Positions 56,886 to 64,000 of a stretch of DNA of 64,000 bases are shown here, piece after piece. Under the pieces are notes generated by a model that saw nothing but the letters and a program-made list of their open reading frames with translations, searched no databases and was not told the origin of the DNA. The position numbers were made by a program, and so were the translations under genes. Origin of the DNA: Tetraselmis striata (lineage: Eukaryota; Chlorophyta; Chlorodendrophyceae; Chlorodendrales; Chlorodendraceae); NCBI GenBank assembly GCA_006384855.1, contig VCJN01003431.1:1-64000 (forward strand), read 5' to 3'. Numbering within the stretch: the first letter of the stretch is position 1; every line of letters begins with the position of its first letter.

Positions 56886-57666
56886 ATGTATTAAGGGACT
56901 TCAAAGTGAAGGCGGTTCCAAACCGTTATTGATGATGCTTTATTTTACTTTATTTTGCTTATTCCTTGTTTTGCAGCGATGGGGGCGAATCCGTATTTCG
57001 TCTTGCCATATACATATATATACATATACATACATCATATACATGTATAAATATACATGTACATACAAAGATAATTGAATAGCAGCCAAAATCTACGAGG
57101 CATGAGGATATTTGAAGATCAAGATTGACAGCCTACATTCATAGGCAGGAGGGTCGAGGGTTTTATATCATAACAACACAAAGTGAGTTGTGTAATCTTA
57201 ACGTGTTATGATCGAAGCACAATCACCTTCACTGGCATTGCATTGTGTTTGCTTTTGCTGATTAGTCTTTGCCCCCCCCCCCTTTTGTTTCACATGTATG
57301 TGAGCTTAGGGCACACCACTAATGCCCACCAAAAACCCACCGGCACCGGCACCCTCCAGATATGTGTCAAATAATGAGTCATTACACGAGTTTTAGGGGA
57401 CCGTAGCACTTCAGCAGTACTGAGAGCTTAGAAGTTATTTCCGAGGGGGGCCAACATACAAGGCGGGGGGGGGGGGGGGGGGTGAAACAACTTATTATAT
57501 ATTGCTGGCCCAATCACTTATTTCTAATTTAAGTAATTTAAAATATTAGCACCACCTTTGATGATACCAGTATTCTTCGTCGGGTATGCATGGTATTAAA
57601 TCCGTATGTGATGCATGCATATCTATAGCGCGCGCGAGCCGCGGGCTAATAATCAACAGGTATGTT

Positions 57667-57715
57667 ACCCACCCGTTCATTAATTTATTGCGTCAAAATC
57701 AATGAACGGGTGGGT
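57667..57715. repeat. Perfect 15-bp hairpin
   Basis: ACCCACCCGTTCATT (57667-57681) and AATGAACGGGTGGGT (57701-57715) are perfect inverted repeats around a 19-nt AT-rich loop. There is no T-tract or gene next to it, so a terminator role is not indicated. Confidence 0.9.
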
Positions 57716-59392
57716 CTTGTTCCGTGTATTCATATGTCGCCAAACTGATTGCCGCCCTGTGGGCATATATCAGTTATCCTCATCTTCCCTCGAGCTAATC
57801 GCCCCTAGTAGTCGCACAATTAATGCGATGGCGTATGGTGGACATACACGCATTTGCACCAGCCTCTTCGAGATCTAGCATTGGTGAAATGCTACATCTT
57901 GCCGGATACAAATACGTTAAATCGCATGAATGCTGTGTCCATCTAGGTTATATAGAGCATTTCTATGCCCTACTCTGAAAACAGGCGGGGTCATGTTGCG
58001 GCTATCTTGCGTCGCGAGCCCATGGCCGTGCTTAGCGCATGCGCTCTTCAAAAATCAGCGATACCCGCCCGCTCGGGTGCCCTGGCCGGAAAAATGGAAA
58101 TTGCCGGGTAGCAAGAGAATGCACAACAATCGCAGTACACGCGCGCGCATTACATAAGATCATAGTGTGGCTGTAAACTGTGTGCGCATTACTCAGTTGC
58201 ACGCGCGCGCGTCCGCGTCCGCTAAGTCTGCGCACCGTGGTTCTTGCGCGGCAGGCCCGCCTCACTACTTAGGGAAGAAATGTGCCGACCGCGAATCGAA
58301 TCTGCGCGCGGCCATGCGCGCGTACAAAGAGCATCGCTTAAACGCTCAGGCCGCAGCCTGAAAGCAACAATCATGAATTGTCTTGTTATATATACCCGGT
58401 ACCGAAAGGCTCGCTGTACCGTGTGGGGCACCGATTTGAAGTTTGGCTGTTTAAAACCCGTTGATACTTTCACACCGGTTCGCGTAGGTACTCGTTTCTG
58501 AAGACCGAAAACGGGGTCTCAAATCCGAGATGTATAGCTGGCAACTCTTTTTGGCGACGTGGCACGCGCTACGTGCGTAATATTAGCACGTGACCGCTCG
58601 CGCTCCTCCCTCATCATCCCGCCGCCAGCCCCGGATCCCTGCCCGCGACACACAAGACGAGGCACCTGAACGCCACCATATGCCTACGTTAGCGCGCTGC
58701 TACCGCGGTATGCGCGTGATGGTGCCGGCCGGTGTGTTCGATTGGCATCGGTGGGGCGGGATGGGTTGGCGAGACGGGTGGTCAGGTGGGCTCTGAGTTT
58801 TCATCAAATGACGTTATATTTGACTGTATCAACCGGATACTAATCACAATTCGCGCTCGTTTCGGTAGTTGCATCTCAGGATTGTGACCCCGCTATACAC
58901 AGCTTAAACCCCGGGAGGATTTCATTTAGCGAGTACCCGGGGAACCGGTGTGTTTTGACGCCTGTAGTATAACGAGGTACCCGTACTAGTACGAGTACTC
59001 TACGATGACGACGATGCGCATGCGGCGGCAGCATGGGCATGCGCCGGTTAGACACCGCCGGCGCTGGTGCTCTCCGGCAGCAGTCAGTGGCTCAAGCAGT
59101 GGACCTCCCCACTGCAGTGTAGTCCCACTGCAGGCGTCTAGCCTCAATTTATCGGCGCCGCATCTAGAATAGGCAGCTCTTGCAGCTGCCTGATATTCGT
59201 GCTGTCGAGAACAAGCTGCTGTTACAATCTTCGCAGGTGCATGTGTGAGGGGCGCCGCGCGAGTAGCCCCCCCCCCCCCTCCCCCCCCCCCCCCCCCCCC
59301 CCGGCACGCGTGCATCCGTCGCCGGGTGTTCCAGTCTGTGAGGCTCACGGCGCCCGCGAGTGCCTGCCGGGTCGCATCACCCGCGCGTCGCA

Positions 59393-59860
59393 ATGGGGCA
59401 ATTCAGAGAATCGTCAAGCGCTACGATTCCGCCGGCCTCACCAGATGACTTTGAGGCAGTGTTCAATTTGTTGGGGCAAAAGAAGCAGAAGCGGCTGAAA
59501 ATTTCGGTACGAGTAAACAAATATTTGTTCACTGTTCCCTGTCAGCCAGTGGCCATGGCTATGCAGTGCACCAAGAGCCACGTCACAAAATGCTGCTGAC
59601 GCAGCGCCGACGCCGGCAACCCCCGCCCCACCCCTCCTAACAAGTGCCCCTGCTGCTACTCGGTGCACCCCCCTCCCTTCAGGTTGCCGACACAGTTTTC
59701 CTAACTGGGAATGCCGAGTACGTTGCCGTCACTTCCATCATCACCTCTAAACGTGGGTCTGTTCATCGCTGGGGTGCACGTCGGGCGACCTTCAAGGTGG
59801 GTCCTACGACATGGGCCTCACAGGCAGCATGATAGCGCCGCACCTGCGCGATACCCCCCT

Positions 59861-59893
<33 letters not shown>

Positions 59894-61488
59894 ACAGACA
59901 CACACACAGACACATGTATGCATACATGCATGCATGCTCAGCGCCCCACCGCTTGCATCATTGCCGACACGGGGCTACTCTGCCTCCAGGGGCTCTGGGA
60001 GCTGGCCCGAGAGTGGTGCAGCAATAAGGACCGCGAGGAGCCGGTCGCGGTGGCGCGCTACGTGAATGCCTCGTACACGCTGACCGCCCCGCTGCTGGAC
60101 GAGCTCCTTCAGTCCATCACAGGCTGCCGCGAGGGCATACTGGGGGAGGCGGAGGAAGCGCCTGTGGAGCTGGATGTGGGGTCCATGAGTGTCTGGGTAT
60201 GAGGCGGCGACTGGTGCACATAGTGAAATATGCCGGTATAGGTGGCGCTCTCCATCCGGGCGGTGTACGCAGCGCCACTTCCCGCAATCCGCTCCACTTG
60301 TCCAGGGCGCGCGCATCCAATACACATGTGCATGCAAGCGACCGCAATACACCGATGCACTGCTGGCTGCTGCATCGGTATCGGCAGACATCACGCGCCA
60401 AGGCACAGGCCGTGACCCCTCGACCTGTGGCGCGGTGCAGGATTACGCAGCCGGAAGCTTCCTGGGTGGCATTCCGTACGCGCTGCAGGGCTATGTCGCC
60501 CCGCGCTCTCAGACCAGGTGAGCGCGGCTTGTTCTGGTTGCTACATTCGATGCGGTGTCTGTCTGTGTGTCTGTGTCTGTGTGCTGCTGCTGCTTCCACA
60601 GCCGGTCCGCGGTGCAGGTCGCTCGGCCCTCTAGCATGCGCCTGCTGCTGATGGGTGCATCCCGCCAGGTACGTGACGTCCTTTCAGTGGAGCGACGTCG
60701 CGTTGGTGTGCGAGTCGTACGCGAGTTCTTACGGCGACAACTTCCAGCCTCTCCAGCGGGTGCTCAACCAAGACCGGCCCTCAGGCCCAGGTACAGTCTG
60801 CCGCCCATCCACACGGGCTCGGCCAGCCTGCACCATTGTCTGCGGATAACGTGGCGCGCGTATTGCTGCAGGGGCTCTCAAAGTCGGCAGTGCCGGGCAG
60901 CTCTGCGGGGGCCAGCAGAGCGACCGCCTCCGGCAGATGACCCTCGCGATTGTCAACTTTGTGAACCGCATACACCGATGCCAGCTGCTCGGCATGGTGG
61001 CGGAGGTCATCGAGTCCGACGAAGGCGTGCAGCTCCTGACGGGCATCCTCGGCTGCTGCTGGCCTGACCAGTGGGCGCGCCGCCGCGTGCTGCACCCGGA
61101 TGGCGCGCTGTCAGCCGCGTCTCCCCCCGCAGTGAAGCCACGGCCAAGCGGGGGCCGGGCGTCGCTCAATGTCGCGAACGATGGGGGCGGGCTACCTGGC
61201 CTCAACGTGCCTGGAGGGAAGCGGTCGACTGGGAGCTTGGTGCGCATTGCGGCGATGCCACGAACCTGCCACCCATGGTTGCAGGACATTGCCATTCCCG
61301 GATCGAACCCCCAGACTGAAACACTGCACTGCCACGCGGAGCACCCTAGGGTGATGCATCTGGGTCTTGTGGCTCCATCGTCGTCAGCCGCCACGCTGCA
61401 TGATCTACATTTCTCTTGTAGATCCGCATGGACATCGTATATAATGCCTCATAGTTTTCCTTCACGGAATAACGGCAGTACTATATAA
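59393..61488 (+). CDS. Unrecognised protein, 416 aa, six exons
   Basis: Six exons join in phase: 59393-59506, 59683-59796, 59990-60196, 60441-60517, 60669-60790, 60872-61488. The protein starts MGQFRESSSATIPPAS. It has a stretch VADTVFLTGNAEYVAVTSII, then a mostly helical middle (LWELAREWCS, LLDELLQSITGCREG), YVTSFQWSDVALVCESYASS, and MTLAIVNFVNRIHRCQLLGM. There is no signal peptide or clear membrane helix. I do not recognise a domain. Phase agreement at all five junctions supports a real gene. The last exon is long and its final ~90 residues look less protein-like, so a further intron or an earlier end near 61200 is possible. Intron 59797-59989 carries a poly(C) tract and a CA repeat. Confidence 0.6.
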
Positions 61489-62105
61489 CAGAATATTTAC
61501 TCGCGAGGAGCCCGTGCACTCCGGGCAGATGCTAACCTATCGCTCATGTAAACGGTTATGCGGCCGCTGCGTACTCACTGCCGGCGGCATCGGCGTGCAT
61601 CAGTACATCCACGCCACAGGCCGGCACGGAAGCATGCAATCTCCTGGTGCCTATTTCGGGCCAAAAAATGGAGGCCTCCCTTCTAGGAACGCTATCTATG
61701 GATCGGTGCTGACCCTCCGATGCCGCGCAACGCCCGCCAGGACATGCCGCCTGACTCCGAGTCCTCTCCGGTTGGCGAGCGCAGCCAGACGGGCCAAGGA
61801 CTTGCGGCTTTTAAGGTTCGAGACGGCTCTGAGCTGGACAGGCCAAGCAGCTACTGGACAGGTGATCCAAGCTCGCGCACTCTCCACCTCCGAGTCGCGG
61901 GCGCAGTGCTCTTCGCAGCCTCTTGCTCCTGCAACTGACACGTAATACTGAGGAAATTCAATTTACATATGGGATCGAAGGGGGGACTATTGGCTGATCA
62001 TGTACGCCAAAGTCTGGAGATGTCTTAGCCCCTTGTTGCTTTGTTGAGTGGCCGCATGGAGTGCATTAAATCCCCTCCTGGATCTTGTCACCCGCCTCAA
62101 ATGGG

Positions 62106-62149
<44 letters not shown>

Positions 62150-62447
62150 TGTCGGGGCATGTCGCATTGCGCGGTCGCTCCGCCAGCTCCGGAAGTTCTG
62201 ACTCGCCACTATGCCTGAAGTGCGGACGGACATTGCGGGGCATTCCTGCATTCCGCGTTGTAGATGCTGCTCCGAAACCAACCGGCCCACTAGAGTGTTT
62301 GGGCCTGCTATGGCACATGAAGGCTAATAAACGCGGACCCAACCGCCTCCGCAGAAGCCGGCCGCGAGACAGGGGGGCATCGCGCAGGACCTGCCTCCCC
62401 GGGCGCGGAATGCCGCCCCAGCCCCGCCCACCCCGAGGAACTCAAGC
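61489..62447. other. Intergenic or 5' region
   Basis: No gene was recognised. A (TC)n tract lies at about 62109-62146. An open frame from 62160 to 62484 has weak coding character and could be a 5' exon of the next gene, but no phased junction was found. Confidence 0.35.
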
Positions 62448-63764
62448 ATGCACGTCAGCACCGGCCGGCAGTCCGGGAACCTGAACTACTTCTACACCGC
62501 AAGCAGCCGCGGCGCGTCCGAGCCGAACCGCGCCAAGGCGAGTCACATGCCGCCGCTCGACGTACCCGAGGTGGCCAAGCCGGGAGGACCGCGGAGCAAG
62601 GGGTTCGGCCTGCACAGCGACGTCGCCATGATCTTGAGCCCCAGGTGAGGCCATAGCCTGTTCTATTTAGAACTGCCAAACTTCCATCCTAAGACGATTG
62701 AGTCCGGCCTGCATGCGCCTCGTCCCGTGGCCAATGCGACACGGCCTCACTGCCTCACCGTGAATGCATAGGCAATCTCTGACGGTCATTGCAGTGAGAG
62801 CGTGAATGGGTGGTGGTGTTTGCAGTGCCTTGCCTCTCAGTCTAAACTGGGCAGCAGGGTCAGCAGTGGGGAAAGCTGGTGAAGTCTCCCGCACACATAC
62901 AAACGGTCTCCGGATAAATAACGTTTTCGAACCCCCCCCCTGTGAAGAAGAAATTTTAATTCAGAATAAATCACGAATACATCACGACAACTCCGACGCG
63001 AAGGTGCAACCCAATGTATTACTTTTTGGCCCTGCGGACCGCATTTAATACTATGGTATCTTGTGTACATATGTGTACATATATTTACATTTACATACAT
63101 GTATACATGTTCATATTTACATACGGTATTATATACTTATACATTTATATTTACATTTGCATACATACATATAAATTCATGAATGTGTACATATGTATAT
63201 ATATAAAAAATTATATATCCATATATAAAATCACCAACTGCCGCGATGATCGCTCAGATACACCACCGCCGGGATCTGGAGCCCAAACTCTGGCGCGGCG
63301 AGCTCCCGGGCTCATGCCGCCCTGGCGGCGTCCGGGGCTGCTATGGCGCGCAGCGGCAACGCGCCTCCGAGCTACGGCCTGCGGCAAACAAACGACCAGT
63401 CGCCAACCGCGGGGTCGCGGAAGGGTATGTTGCCGCGATGGAGCCTGGCCATGACCGCCTCCGACACCTCCGATGCCATGAGCGCTCTCGTCCTGTCGCA
63501 TGCAATCCCTTGTCTGAGTGCAAGCAGCCCCGCCTCTCCAGTCCATCCGCGGTATAGTCTTGTGCTCAGCAGTGTGGTAGACTCCAGCAGATGTTGGCTC
63601 ATGCGAGATGCTGACGCGGCGCCGTGCCGTCCGCAGACCCGCAGGGCGCGGACATCTCGGTGCGTCTCACCCGCCGCGTGGAGGAGCTCCGGCAGGCGCT
63701 GCAGGAACAGGCGCAGCAGGCGGCGACGGCGCGCATCGCGGAGACCAATGCCCTCGCCAAGCAG
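62448..63764 (+). CDS. Unrecognised gene, 5' part, cut by right edge
   Basis: Three exons join in phase: 62448-62644, 63258-63424, 63637-63764. The first starts MHVSTGRQSGNLNYFYTASS, the second is Ala/Ser-rich (SPNSGAASSRAHAALAASGA), the third begins a coiled coil (RRVEELRQALQEQAQQAATA). The last donor at 63765 is in phase, so the gene continues beyond the window. No domain is recognised. The large intron 62645-63257 contains an ATAC/TATA-rich block at about 63050-63230. The coil suggests a structural or scaffold protein, but no more can be said. Confidence 0.55.
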
Positions 63765-64000
63765 GTGGGCCATCCGACAAATCCCCCTCCCAACGTTGTT
63801 TGCTCTCTCAGGGCGCTGTTTCATGCTGCCAGGCGGGGCCACTCCCGCAAGACCTGCCACCCCCTGCTTGCCCTTCGAAGGGAAGCTCATATATACATGT
63901 ATCGTTGACATTCCGACCATAACACGTTTCTACATCATGGGACACTCGGAGGTGAAGCTGACACGCAGAGCCCACAATATCTGTACTTCTAGGTCGCTCA
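63765..64000 (+). other. Start of an intron at the right edge
   Basis: The sequence after the GT donor at 63765 shows no further exon in phase before the window ends. Confidence 0.4.

Larger units (their letters stand above)
55785..59392. other. Intergenic, about 3.6 kb, AT-rich
   Basis: No supportable gene was found. Several open frames (for example 56602-57078) are explained by repeats or low complexity. The stretch includes the direct repeats and hairpin listed separately. It also holds GAGTTTGGT repeats at about 56150-56190, an ATAC-rich block at 57005-57065, a poly(G) tract at 57464-57482 and a poly(C) tract at 59268-59302. That last tract lies just before the next gene. Confidence 0.4.

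Noticed and set aside
56602-57078. Open frame of 158 codons
   Set aside because: It overlaps the direct repeats and an ATAC-rich stretch and has no family resemblance.
1-64000. Bacterial operon or defence-island reading of the window
   Set aside because: Coding regions are split by many phased introns and match eukaryotic families, so the DNA is nuclear eukaryotic.

Overview
This window looks like nuclear DNA of a unicellular green alga or a close relative in the green lineage. The genes are GC-rich and split into many short exons with GT-AG introns. Several orthologues have plant-like layouts: a WEE1 kinase, a strawberry-notch protein with an internal PHD finger like Arabidopsis FGT1, and a CYPRO4/VID27 protein. 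Plant-type telomere motifs (TTTAGGG) occur inside one intron. Species and chromosome cannot be read from the sequence. Gene models were built by hand from GT/GC donors and AG acceptors, and reading phase was checked across every junction listed.

Layout, left to right. 355-3066 (+): C-terminal half of a seven-transmembrane protein of the Lung-7TM/TMEM87/GPR107 type. 3.7-5.4 kb: a retroelement C-terminal fragment and the first copy of an unnamed dispersed repeat. 5900-9446 (-): complete WEE1-type kinase, 11 exons. 10.2-11.1 kb: an inverted fragment of the same retroelement joined to a 320-bp tandem duplication. 11.2-13.3 kb (+): unresolved exons ending in a BLOC1S2-like coiled coil. 13983-16252 (-): coiled-coil protein, 8 exons. 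16.6-18.4 kb: nested palindromes and a second retroelement C-terminus. 18772-22225 (+): SAM50-like mitochondrial outer-membrane beta-barrel assembly protein, 13 exons. 23300-37080 (+): strawberry notch/FGT1-like chromatin helicase, 30 exons. 39141-41534 (+): VID27/CYPRO4-like protein, 5 exons. 41.9-42.8 kb: DIRS-like retroelement remnant. 46209-49802 (+): SLC44 choline-transporter-like protein with a likely frameshift. 49.9-51.1 kb: a LINE 3' tail and a tandem pair of tRNA-like SINE units. 51326-54433 (-): hnRNP F/H-type RNA-binding protein with three RRMs. 55.0-55.8 kb (-): LINE C-terminus with a zinc knuckle and 3' UTR. 59393-61488 (+): unrecognised 416-aa protein. 62448 to the edge (+): 5' part of an unrecognised gene.

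The genes are housekeeping genes with no shared pathway: cell-cycle control, mitochondrial outer-membrane biogenesis, chromatin, membrane transport, RNA binding and endomembrane trafficking. I found no operon-like or defence-like cluster. The unusual content lies in the repeats and introns. There is a three-copy ~0.5-kb repeat with two copies inside introns. A LINE 3' tail has been copied into other loci, one of them an intron with a GC donor. C-homopolymers lie right beside several 5' splice sites. Three introns are best read as GC-AG, and one apparent intron is only 20 nt long.
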